The notes under the pieces: generated by a model
What the model saw: only the letters and a program-made list of their open reading frames with translations
What the model was told of the DNA's origin: nothing
Databases searched by the model: none
From: Agrobacterium vitis
GTDB lineage: Bacteria; Pseudomonadota; Alphaproteobacteria; Rhizobiales; Rhizobiaceae
Reading direction: 5' to 3'
Length of the DNA: 64,000 bases
Assembly: GCF_037039395.1 (NCBI RefSeq)
Contig: NZ_CP146242.1
Coordinates: forward strand, 2,677,001 to 2,741,000
Position numbers and translations under genes: made by a program
Shown here: piece by piece, positions 54,433 through 63,646 of the stretch
Position numbering within the stretch: position 1 is the first letter of the stretch
Layout: each line of letters starts with the position of its first letter

Positions 54433-55707
54433 ATGACCGCGACTTACCTGACCTGGGCTGTTTGCGCCCTTTCCGTTCTGGGCGTTATCAGCCGGCCCTT
54501 TGGCTGGCCGGAGGCGATCTGGGCCGTGCTTGGCGCCATCGTGCTGCTGGGACTGGGCGCGATTGGCTTGGGGGTGATCGGCATCAATGATGCCTGGGCA
54601 GGCGTTGCCAAGGGCTATGATGTCTATCTGTTCCTGATCGGCATGATGCTTCTGTCGGAACTGGCGCGGCGCGAAGGTCTGTTCGACTGGTTGGCTGCGC
54701 TGGCAACGAAAAGGGCCAAGGGCTCGCCGCTCAGGCTGTTCGTGCTGCTGTATGGCGTCGGCGTCTTGGTCACCGCCTTTCTCTCCAACGACGCGACGGC
54801 GGTGGTGCTGACGCCTGCGGTCTATGCGGCAACCAAGGCGGCCAAGCTCAAGAACCCGATGCCCTATCTGCTGATCTGCGCCTTCATCGCCAATGCGGCG
54901 AGTTTTGTGCTGCCGATTTCCAATCCGGCCAATCTGGTGATTTTCGGCGGCGGGGAAATGCCGCCGCTCTCCACCTGGCTTGCCACATTCGCGCTGCCCT
55001 CGCTGGTGGCCATCGTGGTGACCTTCGCCATGCTCTATTGGAGCCAGAGACGCGCCATCCACGCCGAGGTGATGGATCGGCAGGTTGAGACGCCGCATCT
55101 CTCCCACAGCGCCAAGCTGGCCGGATGGGGACTGATCCTGACCGCCGTCGTGCTGATGGCGGCGTCTGCGCTGGGGTTGGACCTTGGCCTGCCGACCTTT
55201 ATTGCCGGTGTGCTGACCACCGTGCTGGTACTGGCCCTGAGCGGGCAGGGACCGGTTGAGACGCTGAAGGGCATGTCCTGGAGCGTGCTGCCGCTGGTAG
55301 CGGGCCTGTTCGTGCTGGTCGAGGCGCTGGACAAGACAGGGCTGACCGTGCTGCTGGCCCGTTATTTGTCAGAGGCAGCCGCAGCGGATGCCAAGGCAGC
55401 GGCCATGGGGGCAGGGCTGCTGGTCGGCTTCCTCTCCAACCTCGTCAACAATCTTCCTGCCGGACTGGTGGCAGGCGCCACGGTGCAGAGCGCTCATGTG
55501 GGGGGCGCCGTTTCCGGTGCGGTACTGATCGGGGTCGACCTTGGCCCCAACCTGTCGGTGACCGGCTCACTTGCCACCATTCTCTGGCTATCGGCGCTCA
55601 GGCGCGAAGGCCTGCATATGGGCGCGCTGGAATTTTTGAAAATCGGCACTGTCGTGATGATCCCGGCGCTGGTTCTCTCGCTGCTGGCGCTGGTGGTGGT
55701 GACGTGA
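54433..55707 (+). CDS. ArsB/NhaD-like (SLC13 superfamily) permease
   Basis: A 424-residue membrane protein with about twelve helices. Pseudo-repeat motifs TAFLSNDATAVVLTPAVYAA and GFLSNLVNNLPAGLVAG are the ion-transporter superfamily hairpins of ArsB, NhaD and CitM. No ars operon partners are nearby, so arsenite export is only one option; other anions are equally possible. Confidence 0.87.
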   Translation: MTATYLTWAVCALSVLGVISRPFGWPEAIWAVLGAIVLLGLGAIGLGVIGINDAWAGVAKGYDVYLFLIGMMLLSELARREGLFDWLAALATKRAKGSPLRLFVLLYGVGVLVTAFLSNDATAVVLTPAVYAATKAAKLKNPMPYLLICAFIANAASFVLPISNPANLVIFGGGEMPPLSTWLATFALPSLVAIVVTFAMLYWSQRRAIHAEVMDRQVETPHLSHSAKLAGWGLILTAVVLMAASALGLDLGLPTFIAGVLTTVLVLALSGQGPVETLKGMSWSVLPLVAGLFVLVEALDKTGLTVLLARYLSEAAAADAKAAAMGAGLLVGFLSNLVNNLPAGLVAGATVQSAHVGGAVSGAVLIGVDLGPNLSVTGSLATILWLSALRREGLHMGALEFLKIGTVVMIPALVLSLLALVVVT

Positions 55708-55764
55708 TCGTTAGAGATTTTCTCAAAATAAAGTTCTGCTGAGTTTGAAATGCTGTCGTCAATG

Positions 55765-56346
55765 TCAATCCATCGAAAGGCTTTTGGCTTTCATCCGAGA
55801 TGATCGGTCCACTGTGAATAGTGTCTTCCAATCTGAAACAATGGTGTAGAAAAGATCGGCGTCCATCCATTCTTCTCTGATTGTACTGGATAAATCGGCG
55901 GGCGATTCTGTATTCGAGAAGGCAATGATGCGCACACGGCTTCCTACGTCGAACTGCAAGATATGGCTTCCGTCATCAAAAGCCTCATCTCCATCCGGAG
56001 CCCATATTGAACCACTCGATTGTAAGGTATTGGCGAACTGTTGCTGTGAAAGCCCGAAGTAATCCGTTCGCGGACTATCACGATAAAGAGCATCAAGGTA
56101 CGCGACTGCCACGTCGGCGGCCTTAACATCGGTCAGCATATCAAAAAGATGCGTTCCGCGCCGTTTCAACCTATGTTCTACCTGGTTGAAAGAGCATCCA
56201 AGCAGGGATGCGTCAGGCTTCCTCACCCCGAACATTTGTTCACCAACGTGAATGACAAAGAAACCCAGTGCCAATTGAGAAGGGTTTTCCAATGCATTGG
56301 TAATATCGCTTTCGATTCCGAAAACGCGGCAATCGCCTACAATCAT
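55765..56346 (-). CDS. Imm42-like immunity protein (orphan)
   Basis: A 193-residue protein I assign tentatively to immunity protein family 42. Features are the N-terminal MIVGDCRVFGIESDIT, QLALGFFVIHVGEQMFGVRKPDASLLGCSFNQV (split: GFFVIHVGEQ, FGVRKPDASLLG) and RLKRRGTHLFDML. Such proteins neutralise polymorphic toxins of neighbouring cells. No toxin gene is visible within the window on either side, so it is an orphan. The gene is more AT-rich than rpoH and the permease around it. Family assignment rests on motif resemblance. Confidence 0.55.
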   Translation of the reverse strand: MIVGDCRVFGIESDITNALENPSQLALGFFVIHVGEQMFGVRKPDASLLGCSFNQVEHRLKRRGTHLFDMLTDVKAADVAVAYLDALYRDSPRTDYFGLSQQQFANTLQSSGSIWAPDGDEAFDDGSHILQFDVGSRVRIIAFSNTESPADLSSTIREEWMDADLFYTIVSDWKTLFTVDRSSRMKAKSLSMD

Positions 56347-56462
56347 CCATTAACCTCGTTGTCTCGGCCCCCACCACGAACCGATCAAACCTGTGCAACG
56401 CGATTTTGACAACCGCGCCTAAGGGCAGGCCATAAGGCTTTTTGTTTTAATTGGCGCTGGCG

Positions 56463-57365
56463 TCAGGACTCCACCACCCGCAACGCCTTGGCCTGTTCCA
56501 GTGCATCCTTCTGGACGGCATCCTGAACTTTTTCAAAGGCGCGCACTTCGATCTGGCGCACACGCTCGCGGCTGATGTCGAACTCCGATGACAGTTCTTC
56601 CAGCGTCACCGGCTCCTCGGACAGACGGCGTGCGGCGAAGATGCGGCGTTCGCGGTCGTTCAGCACGCCCATGGCGCGCGACAGCATGTTGCGCCGGGTT
56701 TCCAGCTCATCCTGCTCGATCAGCGTGTCTTCCTGGCTGTCATGGTCGTCCACCAGCCAATCCTGCCACTGGCCGGATTCGCCTTCGCTGGCGCGGATCG
56801 GCGCGTTCAGCGAGGCATCGCCCGACAGGCGGCGGTTCATGGAAATCACTTCCTCCTCGCTGACCTTCAGCTTGGTGGCGATTTCCGTGACCTGGTCCGG
56901 CTTCAGGTCGCCTTCCTCGATGGCCTGGATCTTGCCCTTCAGGCGGCGCAGGTTGAAGAACAGTCGCTTCTGGTTGGCGGTCGTGCCCATCTTCACCAGC
57001 GACCAGGAGCGCAGGATATATTCCTGGATCGAGGCCTTGATCCACCACATCGCATAGGTGGCAAGCCGGAAGCCGCGTTCGGGATCGAATTTCTTGACGG
57101 CCTGCATCAGGCCGACATTGCCCTCAGAGACCACTTCGCCAATCGGCAGGCCATAGCCGCGATAGCCCATGGCAATCTTTGCCACGAGGCGCAAATGGCT
57201 GGTGACGAGCCGGTGTGCGGCATCGCGGTCGCCATGCTCTGCATAGCGCTTGGCCAGCATGTATTCTTCCTGGGGTTCCAGCATCGGGAACTTGCGGATC
57301 TCATCCAGGTATCGGTTCAGACCGCCTTCACCGGCGGTAATCGAAGGCAAGCTATTGCGGGCCAT
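56463..57365 (-). CDS. rpoH: RNA polymerase sigma factor RpoH (sigma-32)
   Basis: A 300-residue heat-shock sigma factor. Region 1.2/2 has EEYMLAKRYAEHGD, RLVAKIAMGYRGYGLP and RLATYAMWWIKASIQEYI. The RpoH box QKRLFFNLRRLKG is diagnostic. Region 4.2 has TLEELSSEFDISRERVRQIEV. It directs transcription of chaperones and proteases. Two rpoH genes are usual in rhizobia; this is one of them. Stop codon follows AKALRVVES. Confidence 0.96.
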   Translation of the reverse strand: MARNSLPSITAGEGGLNRYLDEIRKFPMLEPQEEYMLAKRYAEHGDRDAAHRLVTSHLRLVAKIAMGYRGYGLPIGEVVSEGNVGLMQAVKKFDPERGFRLATYAMWWIKASIQEYILRSWSLVKMGTTANQKRLFFNLRRLKGKIQAIEEGDLKPDQVTEIATKLKVSEEEVISMNRRLSGDASLNAPIRASEGESGQWQDWLVDDHDSQEDTLIEQDELETRRNMLSRAMGVLNDRERRIFAARRLSEEPVTLEELSSEFDISRERVRQIEVRAFEKVQDAVQKDALEQAKALRVVES

Positions 57366-57507
57366 AAAGCACCCCCTTTATCCATGAGCTTCCCAATGCC
57401 AAACGGGCAAGCTCCATCATGCGGATTTCCTCATCCCGCACGAAATCCTATGTCACATAAGTGTGGCATGGTCGGGATTCAAGCACACCACGCCGGTCAC
57501 GATTGAT

Positions 57508-58740
57508 TTACGAGCGGAATCGGAACAAATCTTCATCGGCGTCCTTGCGCCCGGCAATCCGGGCCGAAACAATCTCCGACGCGATGGTCGAAAACGTGAT
57601 GCCATTGCCGCCAAATCCCATCACAACATGCACATGGTCGGTGCCGGGAACACGGTCGATGATCGGCAGCCCATCCCGTGTCGTGCCGAACGGTGCCGAC
57701 CAGCCATAGGCGATGCGGTCCATCTCAATCCCGGCCAGAGCCTTCAGCTTTTGCCGGATCGTTTCGAATTTGCGCAACGCCTTGACCGGGTCCTGATGGG
57801 CCAGCGGATCGTCCTCATCTTCGCCACCAGCGATAATCCGGCCATCGGGAGTGGAGCGAAAATAAAGGTAGGGCTCGGATGCCTCCCAGACCAGATGGTC
57901 GTCCAGCCAGTCCGGCCTTTGGGTGTGCGGCTCGGAAGCGATCGCCCAAGTGGAAATCACCTGATGCAGGGGGCTTTCCATCATCTTCAGATATTCATAG
58001 CCCGTGCAGGCGATAAGGTCCGCCGCACAGAGCAATGTACCGTCAGCTGTTGCCACCATCACCCCGTCGCGGGTTTCCCGGATGGCGGTAATCGCCAGCG
58101 GGGAGACGATTTCGACGCCGCCTTGCTGGGCGGCCTTCAGCAGGCCAGCCGTCATCTGAGCCGGATTGGCGCTGGCGGAGCAGGGGGAGAGGATCGCTCC
58201 CGTGCGCTCAATGCCGAATCTCTCCTTCACCTGCGCCCCGGTCAGATACTCGGCGTCCAATTGCGCTTCGCGGCGCAGCTCCGCTTCAGCGGCCAAAGCG
58301 CGGTGCCCCATTTCGTCGCCCGCCAGGAAAAGGCTGGTGCGCTGCTGGAACTGGCAAGCAATACCAAGCTTGCCGACGCGCTCCCCCAGGCTGTCGACCG
58401 AGGCTGCCGAGCGCCTCCAGGCGCGCATGGCCTTCTTGGCTCCGATATGCTTCGACAATTGCGACAGCGGAATGTCGATTTCGTGCTGGATCATCGCGGT
58501 GCTGGCCAGCGTGCTGCCCCGGACCGGCTCACGCCGGTCGACCAGCAGAATATGGCGGCCATCCGCTGCCAGTGCTTGCGCCATCAAGGCACCGCTGATT
58601 CCGGCGCCGATGATGATGACATCATAGTCCTGGCGCTCGGGTATGGGCTGGCTGTCGACACTGATATTGGGCGTCGCCGCCCAGAAGGATTTGCCATCGT
58701 GCAGATCGCGCGATTTTCCCAGTGCCTGCTTGGTATCCAT
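57508..58740 (-). CDS. FAD-dependent oxidoreductase, D-amino-acid-oxidase fold
   Basis: A 410-residue flavoprotein starting at ATG 58740. The dinucleotide-binding motif is VIIIGAGISGALMAQALA. The C-terminal part has FSTIASEIVSARI, and central LIACTGYEYLKMM typifies DAO-family proteins (glycine/sarcosine/D-amino-acid oxidases). Further upstream the frame overlaps RluD shadow sequence and lacks homology. Substrate unknown. It shares a strand with rpoH but lies 142 nt upstream, so probably separately transcribed. Confidence 0.87.
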   Translation of the reverse strand: MDTKQALGKSRDLHDGKSFWAATPNISVDSQPIPERQDYDVIIIGAGISGALMAQALAADGRHILLVDRREPVRGSTLASTAMIQHEIDIPLSQLSKHIGAKKAMRAWRRSAASVDSLGERVGKLGIACQFQQRTSLFLAGDEMGHRALAAEAELRREAQLDAEYLTGAQVKERFGIERTGAILSPCSASANPAQMTAGLLKAAQQGGVEIVSPLAITAIRETRDGVMVATADGTLLCAADLIACTGYEYLKMMESPLHQVISTWAIASEPHTQRPDWLDDHLVWEASEPYLYFRSTPDGRIIAGGEDEDDPLAHQDPVKALRKFETIRQKLKALAGIEMDRIAYGWSAPFGTTRDGLPIIDRVPGTDHVHVVMGFGGNGITFSTIASEIVSARIAGRKDADEDLFRFRS

Positions 58741-58864
58741 AATCGTCCTTTGCCCGTTCACGCCTGCCTGGATGCTCAGATGTCCAAACGCCCGGATGTC
58801 CGAACACAAGAGATCGCTTCGCGGTTCTGCTGGACGTGCGCTAACGTTTAACGGGCCAAAGGGT

Positions 58865-59893
58865 TCACGCGATATCGCGCAGCGCCTCGATAATTGTTTC
58901 CATGTCGTCGGGGATAGGCGCTTCGAAATGCATGACTTCGCCAGTGGTCGGGTGTTCGAACGCCAAGAGATAGGCATGGAGCGCCTGACGGTGGAAATTA
59001 TTGACGATGGCCTTTGCCGCCTCCGGCAGCAGGTTGGCCTTGGTCTTGAAGGCGGCGCCATATTCGGGATCACCGATCAGCGGATGGCCGATATGGGCCA
59101 TATGCACCCGGATCTGGTGGGTGCGTCCGGTTTCCAGCCTGCATTCCACCAGCGAGGCGAGGCAGGTTGCATCCGGCTTTTCACCATAACGCTCCATCAC
59201 CTCGTAATGAGTGATGGCTTCGCGGGCGTCATCGGTATCCTCGCGCTTCACGGTGCGCTTGGTACGGTCGCCAGCCCGGCCAAGAGCGGCGTCAATCGTG
59301 CCGCGCAGCCCCCGCGGACGCCCCCAGACGAGCGCCTGATAGGCCCGTTCCAGCGGACCGCTGCGGCCATGGTCGGCAAACTGGTCGGCTAGATGCCGGT
59401 GGGCGATGTCGTTCTTGGCAACGACCATGACGCCGGAAGTTTCCTTGTCCAGCCGGTGGACGATGCCGGGACGCTTCACCCCGCCAATGCCGGAGAGGCT
59501 ATCGCCGCAATGGTGGATCAGCGCATTGACCAGCGTTCCGGTCCAGTTGCCAGCACCGGGATGCACGACCAGACCGGCGGGCTTTGACAGCACGATCAGG
59601 TCCTTGTCCTCATAAAGCACGGTCAGCGGAATATCCTCACCCTTGGGTTCGGGGTCTTCCGGCTCCGGCATGGCGATCATCACCTGGTCGCCGGGCTTCA
59701 TCTTGCGCTTCGGCTCGGTGACGGCGGTGCCGTTGATAAACACGGCGCCTTGCTCGATCAGGGCTTTTACCCGGTTGCGCGACAGGTCGCCGCCCAGGCT
59801 GGCCGCCAGCCAGGCATCCAGACGGCCTTCGGCGTCCTCACCGGCAATCAGCTCTTTCCTTGGCTCGCCTGCTTGTTTAAAGGGGTCTGTCAT
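58865..59893 (-). CDS. rluD: RluA-family 23S rRNA pseudouridine synthase (RluD-like)
   Basis: A 342-residue enzyme: N-terminal S4 RNA-binding domain (RLDAWLAASLGGDLSRNRVK), then the catalytic motif HRLDKETSGVMVVAK with the essential Asp, GRTHQIRVHMAHIGHPLIGD and the C-terminal LHAYLLAFEHP. RluD modifies U1911, U1915 and U1917 of 23S rRNA. It is divergent from a small membrane-protein gene. Confidence 0.9.
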   Translation of the reverse strand: MTDPFKQAGEPRKELIAGEDAEGRLDAWLAASLGGDLSRNRVKALIEQGAVFINGTAVTEPKRKMKPGDQVMIAMPEPEDPEPKGEDIPLTVLYEDKDLIVLSKPAGLVVHPGAGNWTGTLVNALIHHCGDSLSGIGGVKRPGIVHRLDKETSGVMVVAKNDIAHRHLADQFADHGRSGPLERAYQALVWGRPRGLRGTIDAALGRAGDRTKRTVKREDTDDAREAITHYEVMERYGEKPDATCLASLVECRLETGRTHQIRVHMAHIGHPLIGDPEYGAAFKTKANLLPEAAKAIVNNFHRQALHAYLLAFEHPTTGEVMHFEAPIPDDMETIIEALRDIA

Positions 59894-59973
59894 AGCGCAT
59901 CCTGTCTTTCAGCCCTTGCGGCCGAGGCCCAATGGGCGGCAGAGCAGCTCCATCAGGGAAAGGTTTAAGTTTC

Positions 59974-60354
59974 ATGAGCCAAGTCGAGACCGACGAACAG
60001 AAAGACAAGCCGCTCGATCCGGTGCTCGAAAAAGTTCGCCGCAAGATGGTGCGTTTGCAACTCGTCTCGGCGGCCATCATGTTTGTCAGCCTTATGGCCG
60101 TGTTGACCGCCGTTGTCTACAAGGTCAAACACGCACCAGCGCCGGAAAAGACCCAGGCCGGAGGCCTCACCATCCCCTCCGACCAGCCGATGGCGCTGGC
60201 CGCCCGCCTGCCTGCCGGTTTCAAAGTGAGTTCCACAGCGCTGTCAGGCACGCAGATCCTGTTTTACGGCACAACAGCCGAAGGCCAGTCCAAGGCCTAT
60301 GTGTTTGACCTGTCGGTAGGCCGGATGATCGCGGACGTCGCGATCACGCAATAG
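59974..60354 (+). CDS. Small single-pass membrane protein of unknown function
   Basis: 126 residues from ATG 59974 (GGAAAGG upstream). A charged N-terminal part (residues 1-25) is followed by a membrane helix (LVSAAIMFVSLMAVLTAVVY) and a periplasmic domain rich in beta segments (GFKVSSTALSGTQILFYG, YVFDLSVGRMIADVAI). Encoded directly upstream of a 23S rRNA-type methyltransferase (12 nt gap) and divergent from rluD. No known activity. Confidence 0.78.
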   Translation: MSQVETDEQKDKPLDPVLEKVRRKMVRLQLVSAAIMFVSLMAVLTAVVYKVKHAPAPEKTQAGGLTIPSDQPMALAARLPAGFKVSSTALSGTQILFYGTTAEGQSKAYVFDLSVGRMIADVAITQ

Positions 60355-60366
60355 GCCATCAAAAGC

Positions 60367-61206
60367 ATGGTCCAGTTCGTCACCATTACCGATCCGCAGG
60401 ACCCGCGCATCGCTGCCTTCTGCAATATCCGCGAGCGCGACCTGACGGGGCGCGAGGGCCGGTTTATTGCCGAGGGTACGGTGGTGCTGCGCATGTTGCT
60501 GGCGGCGCATCTGGCCGGGCGTGGTATTCGCGCCGAAGCGCTGCTGCTGTTGGAAAACCGGGTGGCGGGTCTCCAGCCGCTTCTCGACCAGTGGCCGGAT
60601 GAGCTGCCGGTCTATGTGGCAAGCGCTGCCGTGCTGGATGCCATTGCCGGTTTCCACCTGCATCGCGGCGTGCTGGCGCTGGGCAGCCGGCTGACCGCGC
60701 CCGATGCTACGCAACTGATTGCTGGCTTGCCGCAAAACGCCCTGGTTCTGGTTGGCTGCGGCATTTCCAATCATGACAATATCGGTTCTATGTTTCGCAA
60801 TTCCACCGGCTTCTGTGCCGATGCGGTGCTGCTTGATGAGACCAGTTGCGACCCGCTGTATCGCAAGGCGCTGCGGGTCTCGGTCGGCTCGGTGCTGACC
60901 ATGCCCTATGCGCGCGAACACAGTGCCATTGCGCTGTTGTCGGCACTGGATACGGCTGGCTTTTTGGTGGCGGCGCTGACGCCTTCCGGGGCCACGGAGA
61001 TCGGTGATATCGCCACCGGGCTTGGCAACCGGCAAAGGCTGGCGCTAGTGGTAGGCACAGAAGGCGAGGGACTGCCCGCCGACGTGCTTGCCCGGTTCAT
61101 GACCGTGCGGATCGCCCAATCACCGCAACTCGACAGCCTCAACCTCGGCACCGCCAGCGGCATCGCGCTACACAGCGCGGCGCGGGCGCTGGGTAAATTA
61201 GGGTAG
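60367..61206 (+). CDS. SpoU/TrmH-family RNA 2'-O-methyltransferase
   Basis: A 279-residue methyltransferase. An N-terminal substrate-binding domain (RDLTGREGRFIAEGTVVL) is followed by the knotted SpoU core: VGCGISNHDNIGSMFRNS, DETSCDPLYRKALRVSVGSV and VVGTEGEGLPADVL. It transfers methyl to the 2'-OH of rRNA or tRNA; the target cannot be deduced. Confidence 0.9.
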   Translation: MVQFVTITDPQDPRIAAFCNIRERDLTGREGRFIAEGTVVLRMLLAAHLAGRGIRAEALLLLENRVAGLQPLLDQWPDELPVYVASAAVLDAIAGFHLHRGVLALGSRLTAPDATQLIAGLPQNALVLVGCGISNHDNIGSMFRNSTGFCADAVLLDETSCDPLYRKALRVSVGSVLTMPYAREHSAIALLSALDTAGFLVAALTPSGATEIGDIATGLGNRQRLALVVGTEGEGLPADVLARFMTVRIAQSPQLDSLNLGTASGIALHSAARALGKLG

Positions 61207-61239
61207 GGGATTTTGTCGCAATAGTTGGTCTACAGCGCC

Positions 61240-61605
61240 GTGCGTTTTATAAAACGCGACAGTACACGACGCAAATGTCTCTCGGCTTTGCCGCCCCCTC
61301 ATCCCCCTGCCGGGACCTTCTCCCCGATGGGGAGAAGAGACCTGCAGCACCCTGTTGCGCCTTATATGCGCGGCAAAAGCCGATAAACTCTTTTGTCAGC
61401 AGCCTCAGGATGAGGCTCCGTGCTGTCGTGTTGACCTCTTCTCCCCAGCGGGGAGAAGTCCCCGGCAGGGGGATGAGGGGGGCGAAGCCAATTCATCAAG
61501 GTGCGTCGTGTACTGAAACAAAACGCACAAAGGATGCTGCAACACTTTAAATCGACTGCATAATTCCTTAAATCGAGTCTGATTTCAGGACTTATGCAGT
61601 AGGGG
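61240..61605. repeat. Family B composite repeat, copy disrupted by a mobile element
   Basis: The outer element reads GTGCGTTTTATAAAACGC at 61240-61257, then an inserted element, then AAAACGCAC and CACTTTAAATCGA (61520-61555) and finally a hairpin CTGCATAATTCCTTAAATC to CTTATGCAG (61556-61605). It is the reverse of the repeat at 37668. Confidence 0.7.
61258..61519. mobile_element. 262-bp non-autonomous element with RIME core, TIRs and 7-bp target duplication
   Basis: Left terminus CAGTACACGACGCA (61260-61273) and right terminus TGCGTCGTGTACTG (61502-61515) are perfect 14-bp inverted repeats. Both ends are flanked by AAAACGC (61251-61257 and 61520-61526), a 7-bp target duplication. Inside are the RIME-type arms (CCCCCTCATCCCCCTGCC to CCCGATGGGGAG, and CTCCCCAGCGGGGAG to GCAGGGGGATGAGGGG). 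No protein is encoded. Confidence 0.65.
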
Positions 61606-61659
61606 CATGGCGATGGCACCTCATCCGGCTGCGCCCTCCTGTTCTACGAGGCAATGGGC

Positions 61660-61968
61660 TCAATCGTTTAGAATGTCCGGCGCCAGTGCTCTTATCCGGT
61701 CCAGCAGCGGTTGCGGTGCATCGGCGCTGGGGGCAGGCTTTGCCAGCAGCGCCGGGATCGGCGATGCTTCGCCTTCCTTGCGGGCAGTGAACACGATCAT
61801 CCCGGCGGCGATTTCGGCGATTTCGGCGCGCAGAGACGCGTCTTCCTCGACACCATCGCCAGCAAGCAGCCGGGAATTGAGCGCTTCGCTGCGCTGGCGC
61901 ATGTCGTCTGCAAGCGTTTGAAGTGCCTCGGGCGTGGGGTGCTGCATGTCCGGCGGGCTTTCGTTCAT
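61660..61968 (-). CDS. Conserved hypothetical protein (102 aa)
   Basis: A 102-residue soluble protein. The middle (LQTLADDMRQRSEALNSRL to AEIAEIAAGMIVFTARKEG) is helical and recurs in rhizobial genomes downstream of the coiled-coil membrane protein. The start overlaps the stop of that gene by 4 nt (ATGA). No activity is known. Convergent with the methyltransferase gene across the repeats. Confidence 0.7.
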   Translation of the reverse strand: MNESPPDMQHPTPEALQTLADDMRQRSEALNSRLLAGDGVEEDASLRAEIAEIAAGMIVFTARKEGEASPIPALLAKPAPSADAPQPLLDRIRALAPDILND

Positions 61969-62687
61969 TTGGCGACCTGTTGCACAGGGGTTTCGGTCTT
62001 TTGCAGGCGTTCCAGCCGCTCTTCCAATCGCAGCACCTTGTCTTCCTCCTGGAGGAGCCGTTGCTCTGCCTTCTGGGCGCGGCTGGCGGCGGCCTTGGCC
62101 TCGTCGCGCAGTGTCTCGCGTTCGGTGCGCAGATCCTGGAGGCGCAGTTGCAGGTCTTCTGTCTGGTGTTTGTGGCTGGCGGTTTCCCGATTGCGGGCGG
62201 CCAGCTCCGCCTCCAGGCGGGTCAGCTTGACGGTCAGCGCCTCGATGTCGAGATCGCGGCTGGCGACCATCGCTTCATGGCGCTGTAGCGTGGCTTTCAG
62301 CTGTTCCATCTGCCCCTGGTTCTGGCGAAGTTCGACGCGCAATGCCCCTGCCTCATTGCTCATGGCGTGGATCTGTTCCTTCAGAGCATCTTCGGCTCCG
62401 AGCGCGCGGATCGCTTCCGCCTGGGCCTGATCGGCGGCGGCCTTGACGGCGACGAAATACTCCCGCTCGCGGCGAAGGTCGTGGGACAGTTTCGCATTTT
62501 CGGCGGCATAAACGGCGCGGACCATGTCCTTCTGGGCACGGACTTCCTCCGGGCCAAGAGGGGCGGTGGCCCGCAGACGCCGTTCGGTATAGGCAACGAT
62601 ACGCCCATGGATGGCAGGGCTGATCAACGCCGCCAGAAGGGCTGCTGCGGCAAATCCCAATGCAAAGAGCAGGGCGTATTCGATCAC
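61965..62687 (-). CDS. Membrane-anchored coiled-coil protein
   Basis: A 240-residue protein with one N-terminal membrane helix (LLFALGFAAAALLAALIS, residues 6-23). Coiled coil follows through most of residues 65-235 (for example LTRLEAELAARNRETASHK). It lies upstream of, and coupled to, the 102-residue gene. The family is widespread in Rhizobiales and has no assigned function. It may be a cell-envelope scaffold. Confidence 0.78.
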   Translation of the reverse strand: MIEYALLFALGFAAAALLAALISPAIHGRIVAYTERRLRATAPLGPEEVRAQKDMVRAVYAAENAKLSHDLRREREYFVAVKAAADQAQAEAIRALGAEDALKEQIHAMSNEAGALRVELRQNQGQMEQLKATLQRHEAMVASRDLDIEALTVKLTRLEAELAARNRETASHKHQTEDLQLRLQDLRTERETLRDEAKAAASRAQKAEQRLLQEEDKVLRLEERLERLQKTETPVQQVAK

Positions 62688-62879
62688 GGCGGTGCCATAT
62701 CCGTTAGAGCGGTTCCCAAAGTGTCAGATGACGGTCCAGATGCGCATTATCTAAATCAAAACCCTGCATCATTCCATCGTAACCTGTTCATGTTCGACAA
62801 TAGCAGGGCAAAGACGGAGGTGGAGGGCGATGATCCGGCCTAGGCTCGACCAGACTGAAATCTACCAAGCCGGTGCCGA

Positions 62880-63467
62880 TCAGAAGGGGTTCCAGGTGGA
62901 GGATTGCGTCAGCTTCAGATAGCCGACATTGACGCCAAGCCTCGCGCCGACGCCGGTGCGGATCGGGACCAGAACCATATTGTTGTTTTTCAGTGCCGTC
63001 ATGCCGACGCCAGCCACCACATAGGCCGAGCCGCTGACGCCGCCATAGCGGCTGTAGAGGCTGCCGACGGCGGGCAGGTTATAGACCAGCATCATCGTGC
63101 GGCTGCCATTGCCACCGTAGTCGATGCCGAGCGACGGCCCCTGCCAGAAGACGGGGTGCTGACCAGCATTCTTGGTATAGAGCGTGCCTTCGCCATAGGT
63201 GAGGCCGGCAATAAACGCGCCGGAGCCTTCCTGGCCGAGAATGTAGCCATTGGGTAGGCCATATTGCCCGAACGCCTTCTCGATCACCTTGGCCAGCGCG
63301 CCGCTGGTCGAGCCGAAGAAGGAGTGGCCCGCATCGACCACTTCCTGCATGGTATATTGATCGCCTTGCGCCATTGCAGTCGCGGGCTGCGAAACAAGAC
63401 TTGCCGCAACCACGCCAGCCGTTACAATCCAGGTCCTGAACAGGTCCCGAATGATGGAAAAGCGCAT
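62880..63467 (-). CDS. eipA: Envelope integrity protein A (EipA, DUF1134)
   Basis: 195 residues from ATG 63467 (GAGGAGG upstream). Signal peptide TAGVVAASLVSQPATAMA. The DUF1134 domain (residues about 35-195) has EVVDAGHSFFGSTSGALAK, GSGAFIAGLTYGEGTLYT and WQGPSLGIDYGGNGSRTMM. EipA of Brucella is a small periplasmic beta-barrel protein needed for envelope integrity and was reported as CtrA-regulated. Here it is divergent from chpT, a component of the CtrA phosphorelay, which fits that link. Confidence 0.87.
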   Translation of the reverse strand: MRFSIIRDLFRTWIVTAGVVAASLVSQPATAMAQGDQYTMQEVVDAGHSFFGSTSGALAKVIEKAFGQYGLPNGYILGQEGSGAFIAGLTYGEGTLYTKNAGQHPVFWQGPSLGIDYGGNGSRTMMLVYNLPAVGSLYSRYGGVSGSAYVVAGVGMTALKNNNMVLVPIRTGVGARLGVNVGYLKLTQSSTWNPF

Positions 63468-63646
63468 CGCTTCCTCCTCGGATATGAATAGAATCGGCTC
63501 TGATGAGACCGGACTTCCATCTTGATGACTTCGTATTAACAATGGGTTTACCAAATATGGTGTCATTATGGCGTCGACATCATGCGGCTTGATGGGGCAG
63601 CTATGCCTCTCAGCCGATAACAGACTTTGCCGTCGAGGAGAATTCG

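Noticed and set aside
57463..58851. Plus-strand frame of 462 codons opposite the DAO-type flavoprotein
   Set aside because: Antisense shadow without motifs; the minus strand carries a clear dinucleotide-binding site.
61207..61606. Possible CRISPR array, suggested by repeated GC-rich units
   Set aside because: The repeats are inverted arms of one palindromic element, not regularly spaced direct repeats with unique spacers; no cas genes are present.
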